From Acanthacorydalis orientalis (lineage: Eukaryota; Arthropoda; Insecta; Megaloptera; Corydalidae), in NCBI GenBank assembly GCA_034766995.1, contig CM068317.1, positions 15,550,255 through 15,614,254 of the forward strand: 64,000 bases of DNA, given 5' to 3'. Every line of letters starts with the position of its first letter. The stretch's first letter is position 1. Below are positions 1 through 11,049 of the stretch, piece after piece. The translations under genes and the position numbers were made by a program. The notes under the pieces were generated by a model. It was given only the letters and a program-made list of their open reading frames with translations. It was not told the origin of the DNA and ran no database searches.

Positions 1-161
1 TCATAACTCTGTTCTAAATTAAAATATTTTCTCGTCGTATTAGAATTTTGATGCGGCAACCTTATCATTTAAAAAACCATACATCTTGGTCAAAGGCAGT
101 TGGCATAACTTCACAGTACAGCAGTGAACACGATAGCGTCCGAAAACTATAATTTTAGACA

Positions 162-1150
162 TTGAACATTGTTCGCATTTCAGATAAAACAAATACTGTT
201 GAACCTAAAAATGATTTGTTCAGCTTTAGAGAACGGTGTTGTGATGCAGAAAACATGCAAAAACCATTTCGAAGTGGTTATTTTGATCTTTCCGATCGAG
301 AAAATCCCGGACATCCGAAAAACTTTGAAGATGAGAAGCTTAAACAGCGGTTAAGTGAAAACTTTACTCAGTCTGAACAGAAACTCACACAACAACTCGG
401 TGTTACTCAGTGAGCTATTCCCTATTTTCTAGATCTGCTGGGAAAAATTCAAAAGCTAAACCAATGGATTCCACATGAGCTCAGCCCGAAAAATAAATAA
501 ATAAGATTCGATACGACTATATGCTCACTCACAAGGTTTAAAAGGAAGAATTTTTTGCATAAAATTATAACTGGAGATGAAAATTGGACTTTTTATGACG
601 ATCTTAAACGCCGAAAATCATGTATTATGCCAGATGAACCACCGACATCGACTCCAAAATCAAATATTCACCCTAAAAAAGTGCTATTGTATATTTAATG
701 GCACATTAAATATACAATACAGATTGTAAACTCAGAGCAATACTAACAACATCTTATCCGTTTGAGTGACGAATTACAAAGAAAAATATCATTCGAAAGC
801 GAATGAACGAGGCAAGTGTTTTTGCAGTACGAAAACATTCAGCCGCACGTCGCGAAAAGGAACAAAGACGTTATTTGTTGTTGAGCTAGGAAGTTCTTCC
901 TCATGAGGCATAATCATTGGACCTAGTCCCGTCAAATTATCATCTTTTCCGGTCGCTCCAGCATCACCTAACTAATACCTATTTTAAAACAGTGAAATGA
1001 GTCAGAAGAAGCACTGACGACTTCGTCGACCGGCATCTTTTTTTCGACAAAGGTTTCAGTTACCCAACAGACGGAGAGACGTTGTACAAAATATTGAGAG
1101 ATATTTTGAAGATTGCAATGTATTCCATTTTTCTGTAAATAATCATTTAT
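162..1150 (+). pseudogene. mariner transposase relic, mauritiana-like
   Basis: This is a broken copy of a DD34D mariner transposase, the nuclear enzyme that cuts and pastes the element at TA sites. Frame pieces read in order: the helix-turn-helix half (FDLSDRENPGHPKNFEDEKL, ending in LGVTQ), the first catalytic block (KIITGDENWTFYDD, near 565-600), TSTPKSNIHPKKVLL near 650-690, the second block as LQYENIQPHVA near 820-850 (usual Asp replaced by Glu) and a decayed C-terminal block near 900-1130. Stops and frameshifts occur throughout. A 16-bp perfect inverted repeat (685-719) interrupts the middle. I could not fix the terminal repeats, so the ends are approximate. The wording of the motifs fits the Mos1-like group; inactive with near certainty. 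Confidence 0.8.
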
Positions 1151-1191
1151 TTTCTACAAAAATCAGCGAATCAATTTGTGCACCTAATGTA

Positions 1192-2473
1192 TTAGATTGG
1201 TACAAAAATAATTGTGATTTTTACGTATCGAGTATAAAGACGCATACATCAGTTAAAAATTATATTTATTAATCAAAATAAAGACCATTGGCTTGTACAC
1301 ATTTCTCCCAACGGGAAACAATTTATTTATTATTCTTACAAGATAGAATTCTTTAGTCCTGGAATTGATGAATTCATCGAAAACTTTTGAGCTGATGCTT
1401 GATCTTTGAAGAACTTCTTTTTTAGGAAATTATTAAAATATTTTAAAAAATGATAATCTGTCTGAGACAGGTTCAGAGAATAAGGTGGGTGAGGTAAGGT
1501 CTTATAACCCAGTTCATTTAATTTTTTTAAGTCATTTGTGAGACGTGTGGTCGAGCGTTGTCATTAAGAAAAATTGATCCTTTTCAATTGAATAATGCTA
1601 GCCTTAACGATTCAACTTCTCATACATTTTTCAACTTCCTGACAATATTTTTCTGCTGTTGTTATTTCACCAGGACTTAAGAAGTTGTAGTGAATAATTC
1701 CTCTTGCTGACCACCAAATAGTGACCATAATCTTTTTTTCATGAAGTTTCTGTTTACGAAACTGTTTTGATGCTCCACCTCTGTCTAGCCAATGTGATGA
1801 CCGTTCTCGATTGTTGTAGAGAAATCACTTTTCATCACATGTGTCAAAGAGATCAATTATAGGGATCATTGTTGTTACGCAAAAGAAGCGCAGAACAGAC
1901 TTCGTATCGACGAATTACTGGATTTTCATTTAGTTCATATGGCACCCATCTATTCAGCTTTTTGTTTTTTCAGTTAGATTCAAATGTCGAACAACTGTTG
2001 AATGATCAACATTAAGTTCTTTTGTCACCTCTCAAGTTATTTTAGGTGGTGCCGCTTCAATAATGGTTCTTAAATCATTATTGTATCTATAGATGAAGTA
2101 CGTCCATGACCTTCCTCATCGTCAAGGCTTTCAGTTCGATTACGAATTTGTGGAACCAGTATTGAGCTGTACGTTCACTAATTGACTCTTCGACAAAAAC
2201 AAATTTAATATTTCGAGCAGTTTCTATTGCTTTAAGTTCCAATTTAAACTCACACAACAAAATCACACAAATTTGCTTTTTTCCATGACTAATTTAAGAG
2301 ATTAAATCCAACTATACTAAAGAATGAAAACAATAGATGTAAACTGAAATCAGTAGCACTAATTTCATTGTTTACAATAATGTATCATGACTATAACAAA
2401 AGATAACTGTAACTTAAAAAATCAGCGCCAAACTAAAAATAATAAAAACCGTAATTATTTTTGCACCAACCTA

Positions 2474-2474
<1 letters not shown>
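1192..2474 (-). mobile_element. full-length cecropia-type mariner with TA duplication
   Basis: The element begins TTAGATTGGTACAAAAATAA and ends in the inverted match TTATTTTTGCACCAACCTAA. It is flanked by TA at 1190-1191 and 2475-2476, so both ends are intact at about 1283 bp, the normal mariner length. The right flank runs straight into a (TA)n tract. The transposase lies on the minus strand. The same terminal repeat recurs in many other copies in this window. Confidence 0.88.
1268..2285 (-). pseudogene. mariner transposase pseudogene (cecropia type)
   Basis: Minus-strand frames spell a mariner transposase: a decayed helix-turn-helix half, the first catalytic block as DTCDEK, WLDRGGASKQFRKQKLHEKK, SARGIIHYNFLSPGEITT, LGYKTLPHPPYSPNLSQT followed by DYHFLKYF (third Asp present), and a C-terminus FPLGEMCTSQWSLF before a stop near 1268. 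Many stops and frameshifts rule out function. The order and spacing of blocks match the family; the second catalytic block (normally LLHDNARPH) is degraded to RSTTRLT. Confidence 0.82.

Positions 2475-2514
<40 letters not shown>
2475..2514. repeat. (TA)n microsatellite
   Basis: A near-pure TA tract that starts at the target-site TA of the preceding mariner. Confidence 0.95.
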
Positions 2515-2515
<1 letters not shown>

Positions 2516-4005
2516 CCTTATCTCTAAAGAGAAATCTTTAGATTGTCCTCAAAGATCACGAGGTCTAAAAATTCGTAATTTATAAAAACTGTGCAAGCAA
2601 GGAGTTGTCAAAAAACAAGAGGGTTAAATTGAAAACCTAAAGAAAGTATATAGTAGAGGCAAATGAACAATAAAATTTTGAATCAATAAATAAGTTTGTT
2701 AAACTTTTTTATGAATGTTTGTGATGATGAACAGTTACGACGACGCATCTCAAATCCGCACCATAACAGTTAATTTTATTTAAAAACTGTTCACTCTATA
2801 AGCTTTTAAAATGTATTTATTTAACCGTATTGTTCTCAAGAAATAAATTTGATTGTGAGCAAATATCAGTTCATTTTTTTGAGATGAAATAATAGTGATA
2901 AATATAATAAGCGCTTAAATTTAAGTTTCATTATTATATGCTTGATTTATTTGTGCTTGTTTCGTATAAGATTTTGTTCTGATAAGAAAGAATAAGGAAA
3001 ATAATGAATATAGAAAGTATTTCGAATTAAATATAATTAGATTCCATATATTCCGCACAGTAGTATAACAAGAAGAATTTATGTAGATCGGTGACGAAGG
3101 GGATGACTACGACTATAACTGAGGATCGTGTGTCACGCCTCATTCTCAGCATCGAACACCCATTGTGCAAACTGTTTCACAATTTCGTATCGGAGCGAAA
3201 CTGTTACTTTCATTACATGACGACGATGCTTGGTGCCCCGTTCTAGGTGTGCCCTATGTCAGTCCAATCAATAAAACATCACCAAGGTCGGATGCTCTCG
3301 AAAAATGTGATGAGTAACGGTTGTTATCTCGTCCATTTTATATCTGAAATGTATGATCATAATTGTATTCGAAATAATCACAATGGTGCGAAATTATCAA
3401 GAACCCGTTATCTCTCTACACTGCTATTGGCGCTGCGGTTCGATTTTTTCATCTTTAAGGACAATATTTAAATTAGTGTTTAACATTGACAGCCTAGTGA
3501 ATAGTTCCTTATGTATCTTTTTGAAGCATATTGTGTTATGTGCAATAAAACCATTACTATATACATATAAAAACATTACTACTTACATACAATCAATTAT
3601 AAAAAAACATATTAAAGTTCAATTCTAAAAAACATAGGTTTGTTAAAAATCCTATTTTAATAAGTAAAAATTTATATATTCGTATAAAAAGTACGATTTT
3701 ACAGAGATCAAGTAAATAATGAATTAAATGAGAAAAATCATATTTTGAAAATATTCAGTTTTTCTAATGCATATCGCACTTCGTTAAAGAAATATAGAAA
3801 GATTATTATAACATTTATTGATAATAATAAATTAATTTACAAAAAAATTGTGTGTGTGGAAAGCCAGACCGAAAAAGTGAAAATTTTGTCCTATAAGTAT
3901 AAGGTTATAAAGAGGGTATAAGAGTAAGATATTATTATTAATTTTTGTAAAGAACTATTTTCTTTTTAATGAAAATAATAACTTTTATTCTGTTTCTATG
4001 TTTTC
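2515..4005. other. intergenic, no gene seen
   Basis: AT-rich sequence with no recognisable domain or transposon end. A patch near 3080-3330 is less AT-rich but all frames are short and low in coding character. Confidence 0.6.
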
Positions 4006-4009
4006 GTAT

Positions 4010-5165
4010 TCCAAAAATGATCAATTGGCTTATGTTAACTGGAATACGAAATGAGAACTCTGGATTGTAAGGGCTCGAGGTATCTTGAAAATACTACATC
4101 AATTGTAGTTCCTGATGTCGTAGTTGCATCGTTCTGGTTGTTATTAATCTCCAGGTTGAGGTTTTCTTTTGGGAGAGCGATAATTGTTTGTGGTTAATGT
4201 GTAGCAAAATTAATATTAATGTCACCACCAAGAATCATAGGAATTTAGTTAGAATTCTCATTCAAGAGCGCAGGATCGTCAATTGTGTATGCCAGAAAAA
4301 AACTCGGTGAATGAATCATATGATTTCTTTTAAGGTGTTGTATGGAGATGTTATATGGAGAGATGTTATGAAGATGTTATATGTATGTTATATGAAGAAA
4401 TATAAATTGCCACCAATATTATTCGCTGCCTACTTTCAACGAAAGATTCAGCTACAGATAGTTTATCAATTGGTGATTTATCCACCAATACACTACCTAT
4501 TTATTGCAATGTCAGGTTTAGATTAGGTTTGATCACATTAGTGCTGTCATTTGAATTTTGATAAACAGCTACTCCAGCAACTCTGACATTTGGGCGTTTA
4601 AAATGAGTGTTACAATGAAAATTTGGAATCGCTATGTTATCTCCATCATAGAGCCAGGTTTCTAACAGCAGTTAAATATTAGAGCATCGAAGAACAGAAT
4701 CCGTGTGATCTCTAGTGTGAGCATTTACAGTTTGACAATTTAAAAATGTCATAGATAATCCTCTCCTCTTGGTAATGAAATCAATGAGTTGTTAGTCTAT
4801 CGTTTCTAGGTGATTTAGTGAAAGTCGACTAAATTTTTCTTGGAGGCTCCACATTGATATTACTACTTTTCAACAGTGATAGAATCTTAGGTTATTATCA
4901 GCTGTCATGACATAGACTCCTTGGATGATCGTCACTCGCGTTATAGTAATATACAACAGTTGCAGTGAGTGAGTCTTATGATACTCGTAAACAATCTCAT
5001 TGTATGTTCCTCCTTGTGATATATGGATTGTTATAGTATAGGCAGAAACAAACGGAAAATGATTCCGTTTAGTGACAATAGTTTTGTTGTTATTCAGAGG
5101 AATGGTTGATGCTCATCGTTCTATTGGGACTGCAGTTCGATAAATATTGTGAGAAAATCTAACAC
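4010..5165 (-). pseudogene. Pif1-type helicase/endonuclease relic (Helitron/Helentron-like)
   Basis: Reading the minus strand, the first part is the C-terminal end of a Pif1-family helicase: KRNHFPFVSAYTITIHISQG, then GTYNEIVYEYHKTHSLQLLY and ITRVTIIQGVYVMTADNNLRF, which correspond to the last helicase motifs. It is followed by an exonuclease/endonuclease/phosphatase-type domain: LETWLYDGDNIAIPNFHCNT, HFKRPNVRVAGVAVYQNSND, ILGGDININFA (the GDxN core), then SGTTIDVVFSRYLEPLQSRV and an ISYxSxHKPI-like end. This helicase-plus-endonuclease order is known from Helentron-type rolling-circle elements in insects. Stops and a deletion near 4330-4480 break it. The Rep part is not in the window. A palindromic MITE lies immediately upstream. 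Confidence 0.8.
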
Positions 5166-5189
5166 GACGCTACTCACACACTAATACAC

Positions 5190-5495
5190 TAAATCCGGCG
5201 CCACACAAGCAGCTATTCGGCGAACACCGAGTAAAATTTAACCAAATGTGTGGATGGATCTGCGAATACGAATGCTTAAGCGAATGTTCGGTATTCGCTG
5301 TTCCCATCTAGTGTTGGCTTTTTTCACGAATCAAAGGGAACGAGCATCTCCATATTGTGAAAGATGCACGTCGTCTACACTTTAGGCGTATTTGTTCAAT
5401 GCAGATATGCACATCTGGGCCGTTTATTATCGGTCGGCGAACAACACTAGGCGAACAGTATTCGGAGAATAGCCGTATGTGTGGGTATGGCTTAA
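5190..5495. mobile_element. palindromic MITE with GTTCG/TATTCG subterminal motifs
   Basis: The left end (CCACACAAGCAGCTATTCGG near 5201) matches, inverted, the right end (GAATAGCCGTATGTGTGGG near 5468-5486). Short motifs such as TATTCG, GCGAA and GTTCG repeat inside both ends, as in non-autonomous hAT-like or similar cut-and-paste elements. No coding region; superfamily not determined. Confidence 0.55.
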
Positions 5496-6285
5496 CGCTC
5501 CACGTATACAGCTGACAATTTCTATTGTACAGCAGGCATTACAGTTTTTGTGACACAAGCTCAATATTAACTACAGAGAAACAGAGGTACCTTCAGTACA
5601 ATCCCAATGTCCCCCCCCCTAAAAGTTCTGTATCGCTTGAGCATTCCAAGCTTCGTGACACGCATATCTCGGCTGTGGCGCAGTAAAAATACTCCCACCA
5701 CTTTCGTAGTCCCCACGCCACTACTAAGATTTCGTGTCGTGTTGAGGCATTACAGATTTTATGACGCGTATAAACGGGTTAACCCTTGCCATAAAAGTAT
5801 CACTTCAATAAAAATTATTCATTTTTGTTTTCAGAAAAAAATTACTTGGAACAGAGAACCATTTGAAATTGTAGAATCAATAAAATCTAGCATATAATTT
5901 TTAGTCTGGCAACAATTGATATATGACTGCGAACTCATGCACAGAAAAAATCGCCTAACTTAATAATTTTCATTTAGTCAAAACCCTCTGTAGATCGAAT
6001 ATTTAACCAATTTTGCTGTAATACACATGTTTTTTCCAATCTTGATACATTTAGATTGACTTATTCGTTAATTCGTGGTTAAATAGATTCTCTATTTTAC
6101 GTTAATAATATAATTCTCATTTTTTATCTTGATGTTCAGTGACCGTATTTCTATCAATGTAGATTATCATACTTCAATCAAATGGAATTATAGGTTAAGT
6201 AAGGTTTCGGAAGAAGATAAGTAATTATTAATTAACCTAATTAAAAATAGGCCACAAAAATGGAGTAATAGTAAGAGTCATTTAC
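5496..6285. other. intergenic with imperfect direct repeat
   Basis: Contains two related pieces, AGGCATTACAGTTTTTGTGA near 5533 and AGGCATTACAGATTTTATGA near 5745, and a C-run near 5610. The sequence from 5580 to 5780 is less AT-rich than average. I see no gene. Confidence 0.5.
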
Positions 6286-6289
6286 AATC

Positions 6290-7338
6290 TCAAAAAGTTT
6301 TGTCACATTTTAAACAAATTTGTCTGGTGAGTATAGTGGACAAGGCAATGTTTTGTAGCCCAATTCATTCAACTTTTATAGAATCAATCGTTCGACATGT
6401 GGTCGTGTAGCAGGATTGGACCTTTTCGATTGACCAGTGAGAAGAGCAGATGTCGCAGTTCCTAGTGCATTACCTGACAATTGGTCAATTTCTTGACAAT
6501 AACTCTCAGCTGTAATGATTCCGCCAGGATTCCAATAATTGTAGTGGTGTATAACGAGCGCAGACCACCAGACAGTTTCCACAATTTGATTTCGGTGTAA
6601 TTTCAGTTTCGCGAAGTGCAATGGGAATTCATTTTTGTCCAACCACTGTGCAGACCGCTTTCTGTTGTCGTAAAGGATCCAATTTTCGTGGAAGATTACA
6701 ATACGATTGAGAAATGGAACGGTTCTGTGACGTGAAAGAAACGTAGGAGAAACTTCTTAACGGAATTTTTTTTTTGGTTTTCGTTCAATTCGTGCGGCAT
6801 CTATTTGTCATGCTTTTTTAATTTTCATATCTGTTTTAAGTGGCCCAGAACTGTTAAATAAGTAAAGTCTAACTTTCGTGAAAGCTCTCGAATTGTTGTG
6901 CGTGGTTCTGATTCAACTAACGTTTTCAGATGGTCTTTATGAACTGAAGAATGACCTCTGCGACCTTCTTCATTCTCAAGGCTCTCTTCCACTCTTGTCG
7001 CTTTTCAGCACAAAATTTTAGAACCACCATTGCACCATCCGTTCCTTATCAGTATCTACACCAAAAGCATCGTTCAGTTTACAAATAGTTTCTGTTGCTT
7101 TATTGCCCGTTTTGAACTCATACAAAAAATGCTCTTATTTTCTTCTTTTCAATCTTTAATTCAGTAACCCAATTTGAAGCAAATTTAATACTAAAACCAA
7201 AATCGATGCTACCAAATACAGATCGAGAAATACACGTTAAAATAATATTAAGATTAATACGCTGTAATGATATTTTCATTGAAAAAAATAAGGTTAGATT
7301 TCGGAAAAAAAAACGAAATTATTTTTCTACCAACCTAA
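6290..7338 (-). mobile_element. cecropia-type mariner, truncated at its 3' end
   Basis: The right boundary is intact: CGAAATTATTTTTCTACCAA continues to CCTAA at 7338, followed by TA. The minus-strand transposase retains LDKNEFPLHFAKLKLHRNQI, VETVWWSALVIHHYNYWNPG and GIITAESYCQEIDQLSGNA (the longest open stretch, 6376-6642), then LNELGYKTLPCPLYSPD, after which the reading is lost. The second catalytic block reads as ARPHVERLIL without the preceding Asp in frame. No left terminal repeat is visible near 6200-6300, so the transposase C-terminus and left end are gone. Confidence 0.75.
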
Positions 7339-7640
7339 TACAACGAAGGATTTTTTCTTCTTACAATATTAGAGTTCAGAAAACAAAAACAGCAATTATT
7401 TTCCTAACAATCTAATAGTTTAAGAAATTGAGTGGTTCTATATAACACGTGATATTCTAACTTGTCAGTGGTCCTAAGTATATTTTCTAAATCACTGAAG
7501 TTATGAATATAAACAATAGTTTATATTGGGTAAAATGGCCTCTACTGACTTCCGACCTCAATTTAAAAAAAAATACTTTCGACTTTCCTTCATGATTAGA
7601 AGTCAAAAAACAAACACCGCAATTATTTTCCTACCAACAT
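7339..7640. mobile_element. nested mariner ends with repeated flanking block
   Basis: Two further mariner terminal repeats lie here (CAATTATTTTCCTAACAATC ending at 7415, and CCGCAATTATTTTCCTACCA near 7614-7636). Between them is a block with AACACGTGATATTCTAACTT that reappears inverted at about 46030-46271 with the same mariner junction. This is a small mosaic of older insertions, not a gene. Confidence 0.7.
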
Positions 7641-8385
7641 ACAATAATAACGAAACTATTTGTTTTTTAATTTCAATTTAACAAATAAAGCATTTTATAT
7701 GTCGAAAATCATAAATCGACATTTATTTAATATTTAATCATATATTTATGTGTAATTACATTCAATTAAAATTTAGAAGACTGAACTGACTTAACAATTA
7801 TTACATACCGATGAAGTACATTTTATCTTCGTCTTATAACGTGTAAATTTAGGAATTTTAATATCTTCATTTAATTGATTGTATAATTATTCAACAAATT
7901 AAGTTGTACGTTCTATAATTCCTTCTATAATTGCACTCTACTTTGATGGGTTTAAACATATATCATTTTAATTAAATATGACCGAATGGATGAGTTTTGA
8001 TTTGTTAATGAATGATCACAGTTTTTCATTAAGTAATTTCTTTTCTTAATGATGAATGCGTTCTCTAAATTTTGCATACGTTTCTATATAATTGTTATTG
8101 GAATTTATAAGGTTAATGAAAGCAAATGCTAGAGTCATTAAAATTTCAATTTCATAATACGAAAACGCGGTGAACATTAAATCGTGTCCCCGATTTGTCA
8201 AACTGCACATTTTTTCATCTTAACGCGAAAATATATTTAAATTATTCGAATGCACTAACGTTTGCGTAACGATGAGTGTCTATTTGGAAATATAACGTCC
8301 TCTGAATTACAGTACTATACTTATTCAGTATTACATTAAATAGAAAATTTATTTTGAAAATAATAAGGTTTAGTTTTTCGTTTTC
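7641..8385. other. intergenic, no gene seen
   Basis: AT-rich unique-looking sequence; nothing recognisable. Confidence 0.6.
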
Positions 8386-8388
8386 ATT

Positions 8389-8706
8389 ATGAAAAATTTA
8401 AAATATTTGAAATTGAAAAAAAATTTTTATTTTGCTGACGATCAGGTGGTGCTTGCAGAAGACGAACAAGATCTCAGCTATATGGTCAGTAAGCTGTGTG
8501 AAGAATATGGAAAAGCAGGTCTTAAAATAAATCTTAATAAATGCGAATATTTACTAGTTGGAAATGATGACTGCGGAAACCTACCACTGGAAAACGATAT
8601 AATAAAAGGCGTCGATAAAGCCAAATACTTAGCAGTGATTTTATTGCCAAAACTTCCAAAAGTAAAAGAGGATAATATGGCACATTTTTCTGCATCAAAT
8701 GTATAA
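8389..8706 (+). pseudogene. non-LTR reverse transcriptase fragment
   Basis: About 95 codons of a retrotransposon reverse transcriptase, carrying the catalytic FADD box in NFYFADDQVVLAEDEQDLSY, then CEEYGKAGLKINLNKCEYLL and KGVDKAKYLAVIL (the region after the active site, usually KYLGV). The enzyme copies element RNA into DNA at the target site. The frame opens without a homologous start and ends soon after 8680, so both sides are truncated. Clade is uncertain (RTE or a related insect clade). Confidence 0.75.
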
Positions 8707-9403
8707 GTCAAATGATTATATTCTTACAATTTATAAGAGCAAACCAAACAAAAAGTTCTTACACTAAATTCAAAGTATAAATCTGTGAAAATCTAAAACA
8801 GCGTAAAACGAATCCCTGAAACAGTAGCTGGATACCTACTATATATGATCATTTGACCGGTTACGGTTGGAATGGGTATATATGAAGTGCCGGTACGTTT
8901 AGTATTAAAGACTCAACAAGAAGTTTTTTCTTGTCGAAAAAACTGCGATTTTTTTCTGAATAATAAGTAATTATTGATTAGTTTACTTATTGCTAATGCG
9001 TACCTACTTCAGTCAAAATTTTATTACCTTCAGAGTACTAAAAATTATAAAAAAAAATGATTTCAATATACATTCATGCATGCTCTATGAATGATGTCTT
9101 TTCCATCGAAATTTTCAAGAAAACATTCTTAAAATTGGAAATTATCAATTAATAAACATTTTGATAATAAAAACATTGTGATAGAGAGTAATTCATCTGT
9201 GAGAAATATATGCAAATGTTGTTTATCATTTTGATATTGAAAAATATTTATTACAAAACAATAAAAAAATAAAATACATGCTACAGAAAATTTTATGATG
9301 TTCACTAAAAAATAAAAACAAGACGTTGATGAAAAATATTCAATGTCAAATTGTCTGTCCAACCGTCAAAAGCGAATCGATAATTAAGTTCGCTATTCAC
9401 TTG

Positions 9404-9406
<3 letters not shown>
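8707..9406. other. intergenic, no gene seen
   Basis: AT-rich sequence with no supported feature. Confidence 0.55.

Positions 9407-9480
<74 letters not shown>
9407..9480. repeat. (TA)n microsatellite
   Basis: About 74 bases of TA repeat with one CA interruption, ending exactly at the left end of the next Tc1-like element. Confidence 0.95.
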
Positions 9481-11049
9481 CACTCACGGTCATTTAAAGT
9501 GGTTCACCCCCAAATTTTTTTTAATTTTATTGTAAGTGTTGTATTTCTTATAATTTAAAGGTTCAATGCAATAAATTATATGGAATTTGATATGGTTGGA
9601 TGATTTATCATGGGTAGCGTAAAAATGATGCAAAAAATGTTTTAGGTGATTTTAACATAAAAGGAATTTTAGAGTCAGTGTTGTGATCGGTAGTTCAATG
9701 TTTTTTTTAAAAGAAAAACATTATTCAAATGAAATTTTTAATACTATTATACCAATATGTGCAAAAAGATTTAATTTGCACATAAAATTAATATTTTGTT
9801 GACCCTCCTTTTGATTTTATTACGGTTTTAATCCGATGCGGCATGGAATTCACTGATTCTTAGATGAAATCTTTCGTCAATCCTTCGTTCCACTCTCTCT
9901 CTTACTCTGATCTCAATTTATTTATTATACTTTTCTTCATTTTACTTATTCTATAATTTATTGCACCCCAGATATTTCCTATTGGGTTGAAATCAGGACT
10001 ATTCCTGGCCATGGCAATGTCGTAACTCCAAGTTTTTGTAAGTGGTTACTTATGAAAAATGAATACGGGTATTCACTTTTTTATACAAAATCTTATTAAC
10101 AATGAACAAAATTATAAATAAAAACTAAAAGTTATATTACTTATGGCTTGGTGTATGGCATATTGGAAATTATGGAGTCGCAATGTGAAAGATGATTATC
10201 CATCGAAGATAAAAAAACTATTATTTAGAATTTTTTTATACTCCTCTCTATTAATAAAGCCATTCAAAAAAACCAATTGACCAACACCATAATAAATCAT
10301 TTGGCTTTTATGATGTCTTACAGTTCTCTGGGTGCACTTTTTCAAAAAAATTATCCACTTCGTCGTCACAGGTACTGAAAACTGATAGAGTAGAAGAGGT
10401 CGATTTTGAATTCATCAAAAACATGATTTTTCAGCAATCCAATGATATCCAACTTGTAAGGGTTCTTATCTAGTTTAAGAGATCTTTTTTTCATTTTAGC
10501 TGTTAGAACTGGTTTTTGTTACGTATTCGTGCATGTAATTCATTTTAACTCAATTTCTTCTGAACAGTTTCAACCCTTATGTTCACTGAAAATTGATTAG
10601 ATAGTTCTCTTATTTCTGTAGTTGTTTTAAAGTGATCTTGTAAAGATAGACGAAATAATTAAACGATCTTCTCTCTCAGTAATATTTTTAACTTTACCAG
10701 ATTCTTTCTTTCGATCTACTGTACCATTCTCTCTCTTTTTTCAAAATTTTTATTATAAATATCTGAAAACGTCCAGTTCATATAGAAATATTACGTGTTG
10801 ACAGTCCGACAAGTAGTAAATTCTATTTTTTTTCCGAGATATATGAAAGTATTTGGACATTGTTACTTTTATAAAAGCTTCAATCACACCTTATATTTTA
10901 AAATTTTAAACGTACCCGAGTCATTTCTGTGAAGTACATGCGTATTTAACACAAGGTGATAGTGAAAAACCCCGGTAATCCATTTTTTTTTTCTTATAAC
11001 GACATGAAACCATAATATTAATGGTGAACCACTTCAATGACTGTTAGTG
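9481..11049 (-). mobile_element. Tc1-like element with both ends
   Basis: Left end CACTCACGGTCATTTAAAGT and the inverse of the right end (CACTAACAGTCATTGAAGTG) form about 26-bp inverted repeats that share GTGGTTCACC. TA flanks both ends (9479-9480, 11050-11051), and both flanks are TA-rich tracts. Length about 1569 bp fits a Tc1 family member. The decayed transposase is on the minus strand. Confidence 0.85.
9770..10760 (-). pseudogene. Tc1-like transposase pseudogene
   Basis: Minus-strand pieces: a degenerate N-terminal part (10500-10760), HHKSQMIYYGVGQLVFLNGF and INREEYKKIL (normally preceded by a glycine-rich VWG stretch), then ARNSPDFNPIGNIWGAINYR where the DDE Glu of NPIENLW is replaced by Gly, and a C-terminal block IPCRIGLKP followed by KEGQQNIN (the usual MPRRI...KGG end). 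Numerous stops and frameshifts. Bari/Tc1-like in its C-terminal wording. Inactive. Confidence 0.72.

Noticed and set aside
3247..3628. Two overlapping plus-strand frames of 74 and 91 codons
   Set aside because: They overlap in different frames, lack domains and show no coding composition.
5607..5897. 96-codon plus-strand frame
   Set aside because: No recognisable domain and it starts in a C-run within a low-quality repeat-like patch.
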